Positions 1 through 11,247 are shown, counted from the stretch's first letter. The stretch is DNA of 52,525 nt from Rhizophlyctis rosea (GCA_027596075.1 JADGJC010000288.1:1-52525), one strand, 5' to 3'. The notes: generated from the sequence alone by a model not told the origin. Numbers and translations: made by a program.

Positions 1-2002
1 AGCCGCAGGGTATGATTTGTGCACATGGTGCTTTGGTGAGGAGATGCTGAAGCAGAAAGTTGAATTGGTCTTTGGAGGGGTGCCCGCGGGGAGGGGGGGG
101 ATGAAGGCTGAGCCGCAGGGCACGATTTGTGCATTTGCGCAGTTTTGTGTTGGGAGGTGTGAATGGTAGGTACCTAGACTGACGCAATTGCTTTGTAGGG
201 ATTTTCATGGAAGCGAGAATCGTGATGATGGAGAATCAAAAGTCAAGATACCAGCTACAAAAGCGATCCGGAATCGAGAGGGTATACATTTTTTTTGATT
301 GCAACTATACGCTTGATTGGGGGTTCTTTGGTCCTCAACTGCAATCGCAATCGCCCACAGACTGGCAACTCATCAGCGCTGCGTCCGGATCTATGATTCC
401 CAATGGTGCTAGCACACCCCATCACAAACCTCGCGTCCTCATCAAAACTGACTCCCACTGCCACTACGGCTTCCAAAACTGCGAATACATCGAGCTGGCC
501 GACATAGCCCGCGAGGGCGACATCTTGATCGCGGCCGCTAGACGAGCGGATCATTCATTGCTTGATAGCGGCCAATTTGATACCACGGAGGGCGGTGCTG
601 GCGTTGATGCGGCAGACTGCCGATGAGGACGAGGCGGTTGAAGCGGGTTCGGCGGCGGTGAAGAGGAGTAGTGTGGGTTATTTGGGATGGCGCGGAGAGG
701 ATACGGAGGGAGGTGCTTTTTTTATTGGGTAGGGGGATGCCGTGGAGGTGAGGATGGGGCGTTTTGGGGCAACTCGGGGGGGTTGCAGCATTTCTATCCT
801 TTCTATTCTTTAGGGTTTACTTTCCGGACGGTAATTTTTTATTCACAAACGTCTTCGTCCCTTTGAACCTGCAGGGCCACATCAATCCAGACGAGGACGA
901 CGAGATATGCAAGGATCCACCGAAGAAGAGGGCGCAGTTGCGGGACTTACCGAGCGTGAATCTGGCGTGGAAGAGGAATTTGAAAGGAGAGGGTGGAGGA
1001 TCGGATGGGGAAGCAGCAATATTGTTCGGCGTTGGATGAGCTAAACAAGGCATTTGACACGGCTTTTAATCAGCGATTTGTGAGTTGTATTTTTTTTTTT
1101 TTGTTTGGATTGGTCGTTCTGGTTTTTGAGGCCAATTGTATATCTCCTCTCACCTCCCCACCCATTTCTGACTCTAACATCTCTCCTTCCGTAGAAACCG
1201 CCCCGCAAAAACCGAAGCCGCGAAGCACCGACGACACCGTGATGACCCTCAACCACCCTCCTCCTCAAATTCGTACAAGTTATCTCATACTCAATCCGCG
1301 ATCTTCTCAGCTCTCCAACCTTCGTCGCATCTTTCACAGACGCAGCCTACGCAACCGTCGGGTCCGTCCAATTTATTGCTCATATCGCTCGCCGGCACTG
1401 GTGGTCACGATTCCATGTTTTTTAACGCTTTGTGGTTGCGTAGTGGGTTGTTTTTCTGATCAGAATGGCAGGGTGTATGCGTATGTGGTTGAGTGATTGA
1501 GGGATGGGGCGAGGGGTGTGGTGCCGGTTGATAAGGGGAGGGTTAGGAGGGAGGTTGTGCGGTTGGATTTGGGGACGTTGGCAGGGGTTGGTGTTCAATC
1601 GGTGCAGGAGAAGATTGATATTTGTGAACCGGCAGTTTTGTGACTGGTTAGACTCTAAAAGGTGGGTGTTGTCGTGCTTTTTTGGGGTGGGACGTCTGTG
1701 GGGAGTGGTGACGAAGTTGGAAAAAACAGCAATGCGGATCCCCACGATCATAGCATTTTGTCAGGGGAGGGAGTGCTGCCGTTGCTGTTGGGACGAGTGT
1801 CCTCTGGTATTAGGGGTTATCAAATGGGTGGAAGTGGACGTTGTGATGGTGTTGGAAACTGCAGGTCTGCTAAATGGTGATGGGAAGGGGCGGCAGCGTT
1901 TTCCTTGCATTACTTATATGTCACGCTTGACCATCTTTTGTGAACTTTTTTCGACGTCAAACGCACCCGACTAATTTAAGTTTTGTTCTCGCGTACAAGT
2001 AG
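1..2002. other. Region with no recognised gene; exon-like remnants
   Basis: I recognise no gene here. An open frame at 207-626 (139 codons, +) has no family I can name. Around 880-1080 a charged, exon-like stretch on the + strand (residues such as DEDDEICKDPPKKR) ends at a plausible donor, GTGAGT at 1080. It is followed by a T-rich intron-like segment and a CCGTAG acceptor ending at 1194, but the frame does not continue convincingly. From about 1500 to 1900 the + strand is G/T-rich with broken frames, like the 3' halves of other genes in this window. Decayed gene pieces are likely, given the neighbouring fossils, but this is inference. Confidence 0.4.
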
Positions 2003-2276
2003 TTTGACACTCGGTATTCCCGTGGGCGCCGTCATGAATTGCGCTGACAACTCTGGCGCCAAGAATTTGTACATCATTTCCGTGAAGGGTATCAAGGGAC
2101 TCGAACGTCTCCCCGCTGCCGGTGGCGAGAACATGGTCCCTCGCGACCGCGAAGAAGGGAAAGCCTGACTTGAGGAAGAAGGGTATGGATTTTCTGTTTT
2201 TTTGGGGTAGAGATGTTGGGGCTGACGAAGGATATGTTTTTTTTTTATCTTGGATAGTCATGCCCGCCGTCGTCAT
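2003..2276 (+). pseudogene. RPL23: Ribosomal protein uL14 (L23) fragment, frameshifted, intron retained
   Basis: The frame opening at 2004 reads [20 protein letters not shown], followed by NLYIISVKG and RLPAA. This is the highly conserved N-terminal part of eukaryotic uL14, a large-subunit protein at the subunit interface. In the CCC run at 2138-2140 the frame shifts by one base and homology continues as [19 protein letters not shown] intron (2183-2257) follows, and the next exon gives VMPAVVI, exactly the expected continuation. After about 2276 homology stops abruptly; the rest of the protein (VRQAK... region) is missing. The N-terminal residues are also absent. It is a truncated, frameshifted DNA-level copy; a functional uL14 gene must lie elsewhere. 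Identity is clear; its origin is inferred. Confidence 0.88.
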
Positions 2277-4844
2277 CCCCGACTTCACTACCACACCACC
2301 AAAGTCCGCCAAGACCATCCGCGACCTCCTCGACCGCCTCCCCATCTCCGCCTAGTCCATTCGCATCAACGACTACAACACCCTCCTTCCTAGAAAGAAA
2401 CTTCCGACGTTCCTCCCGCTCATCCTGGGCCCTTCTCTGTCATGGACGTAGAGAGAGAGGAAATGAACGGGGTCACAAGGGGTTGGCGAGGAGCTTTTCG
2501 AGGGGTGGAGGGGAGAGATAGGGTTGGGAGGGAAGTTGGAGGTTTTGAAGATTGATTCGAGGAATTTGGGTTGTGAGGGGTTGTTGGATGTCAGGAGTGG
2601 GTCTTGGGCGTGGAAGAGACGGTGATGTGTGGTGAAGGGGGATGTGGTGTATGTTGTTAAGGCTTTGGATGTGAGTGTTTCTTTGGGGACTTGTTTTTGA
2701 TGTTATTGGGTGGGGAAAGGGGAAAGGAGAAGGTGACGGGAAAGGGATGAATAGTGGGGGAGAACTCGCTCTTCTGACTCATTTTTATCCAATCAATTTT
2801 GCGCTTTTAACCTATCTCACCAACCCTGCTTTTTGGCTATTATCATCCAGTAATCAAGTCAAGTCCGCGCCATAACTTGTCTCACGAGCGGGGCACAAGA
2901 TTCTGCCGAACTCAGACTTTTCAAAGAGCTGGTTCCAGCTTTATGGCGGAGCATGCGCGGAACAAGACGGTGCACTTCTCGGCGGAGACGCAGTTGGCAA
3001 TGGTGAGCTGGATCGATGTTGTAATTAGAGCGGACAGCAGAGTGAGTATTTGAACGGGGGATGAGAGGATGGGTCAGATGGAGCCGGGATGTGGTTGGGA
3101 TTGATGGCGGCTGGGTTGTAGAGGGGATATGGACGAATGAGCTCGACGATGTGGGAGCAGGGACTTCGGTTGGAGGTTGGTTCGGATCTGATTTGGATCG
3201 CGGCTTGTGTCAATAGGCATGGCGTGGCGAGAGCAGGGAGATTGGTCTGGCTTGAATTTGGCTCGATGTGGGTGGCATGTAATGTTGCGACCAACAGTAT
3301 TCTCACCCCAACTCGCACAAAATACAGAAAGCACGCACACTTTTCATTCGAAACATCTTTCCAAAAATGTGACGGAAAAGAATTTCACCGTTGCAGTTGA
3401 CAACGAATGTTCGTTGCATAATGGAAAAACTCCTCCGCAGGTCTAACGATTTTTCTGAATCCGTGTGTTGGCGGGTCGATTTTGTGGAGGGTATGTTGTT
3501 GGGCGGATTTATGATGTTTTTGATGACTTTGAGTGTTTGATGGGCTGATTTCGAATTTTTATTTTTCTTTTCAAGAACCAGTGTATTCAGAACTTTGGAG
3601 CGATGGATTCGTATTTTACGTCGTGCGAATCATCTTTTACCTCGCTGCGGGTATTGTTGAAAGAGGAGTGGAGGGAGAGTCGAAAAGGGGGATGGAGGAT
3701 GGGAATGCGTTGGAGGGAGTGGGGACTTTGGATGGGTTGGTTTTGGAGATGTGTGAGGTATGTGAGGTGCAGATGTTTATTGTTGTTGGCGTGTGACGTA
3801 CTTATGATTCATGCCGAACCTCATTAGAGTTTGCAAGACCGATGGACAAAAACTTACGTGCATGCTCGTTGTGTCTCCATTTGTGGAGGTTCATGCGTCT
3901 ATTGGGTGTAGCGGATGACGATGCGACTATGTTTGGTGAGAATTTTGTACGGGCAATTGGGAGTTGAGAGTCGTGCGGAAGGTTCATACTGTCCCCTTTT
4001 TTCGTTACCAGTGTGGAGGAGCTGGGTTTTTGAAGCTGTGTAGGATGGGTTGTTAATACCTCTACAACCTTTGACCACAACCCGACCTCTCCAACCTTCC
4101 AAGACCTGGCCACCCTTTCACACACAATACACCACACCTGAAAATCCACGACCCACCCACTGTCCTTAACGCATTCGATCCTCTCACACCACCAGATTCA
4201 CCAACCGAATAGAAATGCGAACATCTTCCGCGCACCAGCACCCGCCTCTTTTCCTTTCCGAAACCCGTTCGGCTACGATGGACCCTCGTCATTCTCCTCT
4301 CCTTCGTTGCGGGCATGATGCTGATTCTGAGTGATGTGCTTGGACGTCGGCGTATAAGGTTGTGGTGTATGGGGACGGCGTTTAGGTGGGCGTTCAGTTG
4401 TAGGGAGAGTGGAGTGGTGAGGGATCACGATGTGGGTGGTGGTTTGCATTTTGGGGTGGGACCGAAGGTGGAGGGTGAGATGGTGTTCAGATGTTGAGGA
4501 CATCGTAAGTGTGCGATTGTGGTATCTGACGGTATGCAGTTGGACACTTTGCTTCGTGTTCTGGGTGCAGGATGTAGTTTTTTACTTTACTTGAAAATGG
4601 TCGAGTGGGGTGAGGGGAATGAGTAACGGTGTGGATGGGTGAAGAAGAAGGGAGTGGGTGGACGTGTATGAGGGGTCGCTTTCTCCACTGTATGCCTGAC
4701 ATATGGATGGGAGGATTCATGGATGAGTGTATACTTTTTGGAGCACGATGGTGCAGAGCAAGATGTGGGATTGGATATCGTTGGTAATCGACCTTCGACT
4801 CTCTATTGACGATATTCTTACCAACCTTGCCGCGATCCCCACAG
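2277..4844. other. Region with no recognised gene
   Basis: Directly after the uL14 piece a short open stretch to 2355 (PPKSAKTIRDLLDRLPISA) ends in TAG; its parent family is not recognised. From 2400 to 2700 and 3480 to 3800 the + strand is G/T-rich with many short broken frames. At about 4210-4490 a frame contains one hydrophobic segment (TLVILLSFVAGMMLILSDVL), compatible with a membrane helix of a decayed gene, but I cannot assign it. No RNA gene or transposase is visible. Confidence 0.4.
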
Positions 4845-5306
4845 AAAAAGTACATCTGCTACAGCAACAAATACATGGACGACACATTCGGATACAGCCA
4901 CGTGACACTCCCCAACAGATCACGCAATGGATACCAAGTGAGTGATCAATGCATTGGTAGAGCGAAGTCGGCTGTAATTTACATTACTGTATTTCCGAAA
5001 TTGACCCTAAGTGTCTCAGCCAATTGACTCAGAGAACCGACTGATGAAGAAACAAGAATGACGCTCCTGCGGCGTGCAATGAAGTTCCCGATGGGTCCAC
5101 TACATGCTTCACGGTTCGTAAGCGATACCATCTTTTCGCCACACTCTATATGGCATCGTAAACCCGTACATTCCATAATCATGTCTCCCTCTATATCATA
5201 TCTCTCTCAACGGAAAACAGGCCCTGAACCCCACATCCTCCTCCTCCCCCGCGAAAAGGGCTACCGGCAGAATAACCGCAACGGCGTGCCCGCGGTCACT
5301 GGTTAG
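4845..5306 (+). pseudogene. CKS1: CKS1/Suc1 cyclin-dependent kinase subunit, decayed copy with two introns
   Basis: Three exon-like blocks match the CKS (Suc1) family, small Cdk-binding subunits. Block 1 (4845-4937) reads KKYICYSNKYMDDTFGYSHV then LP, matching the family IYYSDKY...YEYRHVMLP core. A one-base frameshift near 4909-4913 leads into QQITQWIP. After a GTGAGT...CAG intron, block 2 (about 5033-5113) reads NRLMKKQE, TGA, RSCGVQ, TGA, SSRWVHYMLH, the equivalent of the family [24 protein letters not shown] region. The first TGA (5059-5061) replaces the expected Trp; the second is at 5080-5082. After a 107-nt intron (5114-5220), block 3 gives GPEPHILLLPREKG and ends at TAG 5304-5306. The family PEPHILLF motif is well kept. 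The two stops and the frameshift make it a pseudogene; intron retention excludes a retrocopy. Confidence 0.88.
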
Positions 5307-5560
5307 GGAAGGGAGGGCACGGTTGGCGGGTTGGCGGGAGGGTTTTCGTGTGTTTTTTTGTGTTTTGGTGGATGGGTGAAGCGGGTGGAGTGCGGTCTTG
5401 GTAGGGGTGAGGAGGTTTTTGGACGGTCGTCGTCCACTGCTTCCACGTCAAATGAACCCGGCCCAATTTTAGCTGATTATATTATGGTCAGTTCTTTGCC
5501 ATTCTAAGCCAGCAGACGGAAGTGCACATTCGATGGACTGGTACCGACTCTTGTTGGCAG

Positions 5561-6216
5561 GATACGGTCCGCAACAAATTTGAACATCTTTTCCTTGCAC
5601 AGCTTTTCCATGACCGCAAATGGTGCGAAGAACGCCTCATCATGCCCCCTGCATAACGCGAAAAGGCGAGGTACATTGGCTTTCTCTGTCCCATCATTGC
5701 CGACGTCGACACTGGACATGGCGGCATCACCGCTAACATCAAATTGGCCAAGGTGTTCGTCGAGCGTGGATCAGCAGGCGTACATTTGGAGGGTCAAATG
5801 GCAGGCATGGAGGAATGCCGTCGTATGGCGGGGAAGGTCTTGGTGCCGATTTCGGAGCATATCAATTGTTTGGTGGGCGGTGCGCTTGCAGTCTGATATC
5901 ATGGGCACGGAGACGGCGCCACGGACGAACGCGAAAGATGTCACGCTTATCACTTCGAACATCGACCGGCGGGATCATGGTTCATCTTGGGGTCTACCAA
6001 CCCAAATTTAAGCTAACTGGTGGGAGTCATGGACGAAGCACAGGCGGCGGGGAAGACGGGGATGCCTTGCAACAAGTGGAGGATCAATGGTTGGCTCAAG
6101 CCAGTCAAACTCTGCGCAGAAGCAGTCGCTGAAGCCTTCAGAGTCGTTGGCAAAGAATCCCGCGTTTTCGAGTCCCTCACCGAATCCCGCACCCTCTCCC
6201 ACTACAAAGCCCGCAC
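5561..6216 (+). pseudogene. ICL1: Isocitrate lyase fragment, signature motif lost, fused to ALAS fragment
   Basis: Isocitrate lyase cleaves isocitrate in the glyoxylate cycle. The piece starts after an acceptor-like TTGGCAG with [15 protein letters not shown] and EERL. After a frame change it reads [34 protein letters not shown] and [14 protein letters not shown], an unmistakable ICL core. The catalytic KKCGH signature before MAGKVL is replaced by EECRR, so activity is lost. Later pieces in changing frames are MGTETAP, TLITSNID, FILGSTNPNL, VMDEAQAAGKTG, DALQQVEDQWLAQAS and AEAVAEAF, ending with the C-terminal SHYKART near 6215. The first 200 or so residues are missing. Several frameshifts and one stop are present. 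It runs without a gap into ALAS sequence. Confidence 0.9.
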
Positions 6217-7062
6217 CTTGCCCTCGTCTCCTCCTCCTACTTCGTCGCCAACGAAGCCACCATCTCCACTCTCCTCCAAACTCCCTGGCTGCGTTATCTT
6301 CTCCGGCAGCTCCAACCACACTTCCATGATCCGCCCCCCCGGCGCGGAGAAGAAGATCTTCCGCCATAACGATGTTGCTTATCTTGAGTAGTTGTTGCAG
6401 AGTTTTGATATCAACACCCCGAAATTGATTGCGTCTGAGAGTGTTTATTCCATGTGTGGGAGTATTGGGTCTATCGAGGAGATTGCGGCGTTGGCGAGGA
6501 AGTACATGTGATTGTGTTTTGGATAAGGTGCATGCTGTTGGGATGTATGGGGGGCATGCGGGAGGTGTTGCGGAGTATGTAGGTTAGGGTGGATGAGGTT
6601 GATATTATTTTTGGGAGGCTTGGGAAGGGGTTCGTCGTGGTTGACGGGTATATTGGTAAGTATTTTTCCGGTTTTTACTGCGGTTTGAGTGCCTGAAAGA
6701 ATAGTGGTGGATTCACCTGAATTTTCTATCATAACAATAGCGGGCTCCCGTCGATATGATCCGCTCCGACGCTCGCGGGCGCCATCTTTATATCTTCATG
6801 ACTTCCCTACCTCGATCCGCCAGCTCCGCTCTTTCCTTAGTCAAACGCACTGGCCAACAACTTAACACCTCGCCTCCCTCCACATTCCTGTCGTCTCCCA
6901 CCCGTGGCACATTGTGCAGAGTGTTTATTACCCGACTGTTGCGCAGGGGAGAGGAGAGGTTCTGAGGATCAGGCCTATGCCGGGGCGTAGGGAGGTGTAG
7001 CTTGTGGGTGTGCTTCAGACTATTTGGCATGGGAGGTACTTGAAAATGGAGCGTGGGTGGGA
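6217..7062 (+). pseudogene. HEM1: 5-aminolevulinate synthase fragment, multiply broken
   Basis: ALAS makes 5-aminolevulinate from glycine and succinyl-CoA in mitochondria, the first step of haem synthesis. The fragment begins with ALVSSSYFVANEATISTLL, then in a shifted frame KLPGCVIFSGSSNHTSMI, KKIFRHNDVAYLE, TAG (6389-6391), LLQSFDINTPKLIASESVYS, SIGSIEEIAALARKY, VHAVGMYGG and VDEVDIIFGRLGKGF. After a GTAAGT...TAG intron (about 6656-6739) come VDMIRS, FIFMTSLPR and, near the end, RIRPMPGR, matching the family C-terminal part. The N-terminal third is missing. Frameshifts and stops are scattered throughout. The retained intron indicates a genomic copy. Its 5' end is fused to the isocitrate lyase fragment with no intergenic DNA. 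Confidence 0.9.
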
Positions 7063-7504
7063 GAAGAGTGGGGGCAGGGGGGAAGGGGTTGGTGAGAGGG
7101 ATTTGGGGTTGGGGAAGGGGCGAGATTTGGGGGACAGATTAGTCGTGGTTTTGAGGACAGTGTGGTTTTGTTTTTGATTTGAATAGTTGAATGAGATACA
7201 ATGTTGATTACTCAAGTTGTGGTTTTGGTTGGTGGGTGAGAAGTTGGAGTTTGGTGCACTGCTTGGGAGTGGGTTCATGCACGGCTGTTTCAACAGACGA
7301 GGGCATGATGTCGTGTATGAAATGATGGTATTGAGTCGTGGCTGTATGGGATGTTTTTGTGAGTGCGTTTCATATCTTGCCATGGGTAGGTGCGAATGAC
7401 TAGAACATGCAAGCTGGAAAGGTCAGCGCAACACAAGTCTTTGCGCAACACCCAGACGTTAAACGTGGTGGAGATGTAGTTCTCTGTTTGTACACAAAGT
7501 ACTC

Positions 7505-7524
7505 AAAAAAAAAAAAAAAAAAAA
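7505..7524. repeat. Poly(A) tract, 20 bp
   Basis: Twenty consecutive A residues on the + strand. A poly(A) tail of a retroposed sequence is possible, but no element body or target-site duplication is evident around it, so simple slippage is as likely. Confidence 0.8.
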
Positions 7525-8002
7525 TTGCAAGGGGTTCCCCCTTTATTTTCGTTATGTGAGATTGTCCAAAGGTGACAAATGTCCTATTCTTGTGAATACC
7601 GATAGTCTATGGTTTCATGACATATGATTTTGTTATGCGATTGTTTGTGTTTCCCAGTTTTGGATGTTGTTTGCGTGATTTCGGCCTGGATGGTAATGGA
7701 AGCAGCGGAGAAGACCTTTTTAGCCCAAAGTTTGGAGCATGCGCAGCATCGCACCATCAGATCCGCATGCCCCATCGTCAGCTCAAGCGTATATCCATTA
7801 CATCAGTCATCGGAACGGAACTGCCTGGTGTTTCATCAATATCGCCTGATCCAGCTGGTGCAAAATAGCGACAGCATTTCTCCCCCAAGACGCAAGCCCC
7901 GTCCATCAATTTCACTCATCGCAGCCAATCCGCGCCCAATGGCGTGGCAGTACGAGCTGAGACGTATCACTTGTTATGGGCATTTAGCGTCATCGGGTGC
8001 AG

Positions 8003-8275
8003 AATTGACAGGGCCGGCAACGTGGCACCTTTACTCTATTGAAAACCTTCGTCGAACGAAACATCAACGACCAAGTAGCCGAGATACCACAACGAGGAGA
8101 ACAAACTATCGATATCCGCAATGGGTCTAATGTTGAAGTCTGACACCCGTTCGAGTGCTTGGCATGTAGCTCCGTGCTACGACCAGACAACGGCACATCT
8201 GACAAGGCGGCATGCGTGTTGAGTCTGAGAGAGAGCGCGGCTGGTACCCACCTAAAGCTTTTGAAGCAGTATGTG
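8003..8275. repeat. Dispersed repeat, copy 1 (see 17023-17300)
   Basis: This block shares ordered matches with 17023-17300 in the same orientation: ACGTGGCACCTTTACT versus ACATGGCACCTTTACT, the 18-base CTGACACCCGTTCGAGTG followed by CTTG (C/T)CATGTAGCTCC, and a final TACCCACCT versus AACCCACCT. Both copies keep a small hairpin (GTAGC..GCTAC), with different loop bases. No transposase or terminal repeats are visible. It is probably an old mobile-element remnant. Confidence 0.7.
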
Positions 8276-8994
8276 TGTGGTGGTTGGAGGGGAGGTGGTA
8301 GTGCGTGCGCATCAGTGGGAAGCGGTTAAAGAAGAGATGCAGACGTTTGTGATGCGAATGGAGTTGAAGGAGGAACAGAATCCGAAAGAGGGACTTGGTT
8401 GGGTGTGGGCTGGCTTGGCCAATGGCTCTGGTTTGGCCCTAAGAATCTAAGATATAGGTACGTAAGCTGAGCAAGCCTCAAGCCACGGGTCCCACTCTGA
8501 CATTCCCATAAGGCATCCCCTTATGAGGTTCCTGCTATGCTATCAACGGGGATTGGTGCTACAAATCATGTCACTCAGGCACCAAGTCATTCACATTGCC
8601 TGAAATCAATCATCTTTTTTGTTCTCATCTACAGCTCTCCCAACAAATGGTGGGTGGAAATGGGATCCAGTACTCCGCTCGCATCATGGGAGATCTCCAC
8701 TCTAGCACACCTGAACTTTCAATTCTCACACTTACATATCGATTTTATCGTTACATGTTGGACCAAATACAAATTGTATGGTATCTATGAACAATAGCTA
8801 TGTATGAAATCCGCTCTCGGCCCCCCCTTTCCCTTCCGTTCCTTCTTCCCTCCTACCGGACTATTGCGCTGTGATCAATCAACTTTGGAATTTCACCTCG
8901 GTACCCCACCGAGATCCTTCCACGTCCACCGCAAGCCCATACGCTCTTCCTGCTAGCAACAAAGCTCTTCTCCCCTAATCGCCCCATATATCAT

Positions 8995-10536
8995 TCAAGG
9001 CGAACCCAAAATAGCGTCAACGAACGCTGCCGCCGAAATAGAGCTAATCATGTCACCGTCCGGGAGATCCCTCTCATCGATGAGATTTACATTTTCCATT
9101 AGCCGTCCAAACACCGCCAAAATATGTCCGACTATTTTTTGGGCGTGAGATCTAATCCTCGGTTTATTTTCATCGTTTGGGAGTTGATTCATATCGAGCG
9201 TCGGGATTTCAAACCGTACACGGTAGCTCCAAAGGCGCAACGCAGCGGCATCCAAATTCTCCAGCCCCGGCAAACCCGATTGCAGGAGATAGTCATACAA
9301 ATCTTTGGGGGTAGAGTCTGGGTTGCGACGATCTCTCCAGATGCCAGTCGTGGGATTTTGTACCGCGTCTGGGTGATTGACCGGGATGATCTTGTTCTCG
9401 GTATTGTGATATTCGGCATTGATTATCTTTTGTTGGGCGTCCAAATCCTGGCATATCTTGGATCAGCATTTGCCACCGGTTGAACGAACAGGGGATGCCA
9501 TCTTGATTACCTGCGGACGACCTCGGCGACTGAAATTTGCGTGATACTCTTCCCAAGACATGTACCGACACACATACGGATCATCCATGGTCCCAGCGCC
9601 TGTGTGCTGGGTTGAGCAAAAGTGTGAAACATTGCCAGCTCGAAATCACTTTCTCAGGGCTGCTCACCTGCAGTTTGACCAGCACGCGGTTCTCAGGACA
9701 GTCTCTGATAGCTTCGAGGAGGGTGAGGGTGCGAGATCCAGGCTCTATGCTATTGACTTCCATTGCCACTTCCGCCCCGTCGTCCACGCCATCCCCTTCC
9801 ACCTCCGCCACCTCCTCGTTGAGATCTTCTCCGACGTGCCATCCCTCATCATCCAAGAAGAGGCCCCCAAGGCTCACTAATACCATTTCAACCTGCTTTG
9901 CAACCGCCACCTCACGTTGCTTGACAACCTGAACGATTGCTTCGGGTTGTCCGATGAACTCGTCGAAGGGCATGGTGTAATTGAACTTGTTCTGATTCTA
10001 CCGTGTGAATTAGTGTGTTGAAAGCAGCAGGAATGACAAAAAATGGGTAACCTACGAACTGTTGTCCAATGGTTACATTCTTGGATCCTTGATAGACATA
10101 GGTGATGATGTGGTTCAAGAGATTCACGGCAAAAGTTCGCCGATCACCACTTTGCGGAGCGTAACATTTGAGTAAGAACTCGAAAATCCCGGGACCAAAG
10201 TACTGGAAAGCTTCCTGGATTTGGTGTTGTGGATACTCGTCGATGGCAGAACGCAGCAAGGAAATCCATAATCCTCTGTCTGCGGTCTGGAGGGGAGTTT
10301 CTTTGTCCGTGTCGCTCGTGCCGTCGCCAGGATCTTCTAAGGAGGAAGCATGTTAAGTTTGCTGATATACTATTGCCACGCCAAGTTTGGCGCGAGATCA
10401 AGCTAATTTGGGTCATCATGGCCTTACCCTCTTCAATAGACATGGGAACAACTTCTGGGTTGGTTGAGTTACCAGCAATGGAAGACTCCTCCACTGCGAC
10501 GATATTGAAGGAAGTGCCCATCATTTTGAAACCCAC
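8995..10536 (-). CDS. Orphan 425-aa protein, five exons, unknown function
   Basis: Minus-strand exons at 10428-10536, 10056-10336, 9668-9997, 9511-9606 and 8995-9456 join through four GT-AG introns (54-91 nt) in consistent phase, giving 1278 nt and 425 residues. The start MGFKMMGTSF is the first ATG of the frame; MSIEE further on is an alternative. The protein has no signal peptide or membrane segment. A helical stretch around residues 55-110 (AIDEYPQHQIQEAFQYFGPG) is followed by an acidic region (VAEVEGDGVDDGAEVAMEV), a Trp/Tyr-rich block (YMSWEEYHANFSRRGRPQ) and a C-terminal helical part (LRLWSYRVRFEIPTLDMNQL). I recognise no domain. The clean splicing and lack of lesions, in a neighbourhood of fossils, argue for a live, lineage-restricted gene. 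The splice model is mine. Confidence 0.72.
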
Positions 10537-11247
10537 TTGACTCAGACTATTGAAACTGCAGATAGAGACTGAGGTTGGATAGATGGAATCAAAAGCTCAT
10601 CAGAATGCTAGGAGCTGCCGGGGATGGTATGTGAAGAAAGTGGGAGTCGGGAGAACGAGTTCACTGTGCTCAATGGCATTGGGGCCAACCAGCAAGTCAA
10701 AGCATGAGGCGCAGCAAAATTCATTTCGGACACATGAACTGCGCAGTCACCTTGATTGAACCCTCTTGCGTCCCTCGAGTCCCTTGTGGGTATGGCACAC
10801 GGTTTGTTTGCGAAACAGAGAGGAGTGAACCAATATGATTAGTACTATTGTGTGATTGAAACGGGTGGGAAAACTGGTGATTGATAGCATGTGTTGTTAC
10901 AGCTGCTCGGTGCCTCCGGAGAGAACAAGGCACTCTTCGCTCATCCTCCAATAATGGAAAGGCGACCAATGAGTCCAATGTATCAAAGCGGTTCTGCACG
11001 ATGAAGCATCAAGAGTCAGGTTTGAGAGGACTTCACCCGACCTGCTTGTTAACCGATCGCGCGGCACTTCAACTTTTTAGGGAAGGGGGTTAATCTTGGG
11101 ACAAACAATGTACTTCTACCGTCCGACTTATACCAAATAATCGATCTTCAAATCAGCGTTCAAAGGGTCATCTGCGGAACGTGGGGACGTTGAGCCTCAA
11201 CTACACCACTATTAATCCAAACCGATCTCCAGCAAAAACATCCCGAC
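10537..11247. other. Intergenic, nothing recognised
   Basis: This is the upstream region of the 425-aa gene and the downstream side of the DUF1906 pseudogene. Frames here are short, and no promoter box or RNA gene stands out. Confidence 0.5.

Larger units (their letters stand above)
7063..8994. other. Non-coding region with poly(A) tract and repeat copy
   Basis: No gene is recognised. A run of 20 A lies at 7505-7524. The stretch 8003-8275 is one copy of a dispersed repeat whose second copy is near 17.0 kb (listed separately). The remaining frames are short and overlap on both strands without a coherent protein. Around 8820-8990 the + strand is C/T-rich and lies just downstream of the minus-strand gene that ends at 8995. 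Confidence 0.5.

Noticed and set aside
207..626. 139-codon open frame as a gene
   Set aside because: No recognisable family, no leader or splice context and a competing antisense frame; left as part of an unassigned region.
5985..6025. Third copy of the junction motif (CAACCCAAATTTAAG) before the ALAS fragment
   Set aside because: This sequence is the isocitrate lyase FILGSTNPNL coding region itself, so the likeness is accidental.
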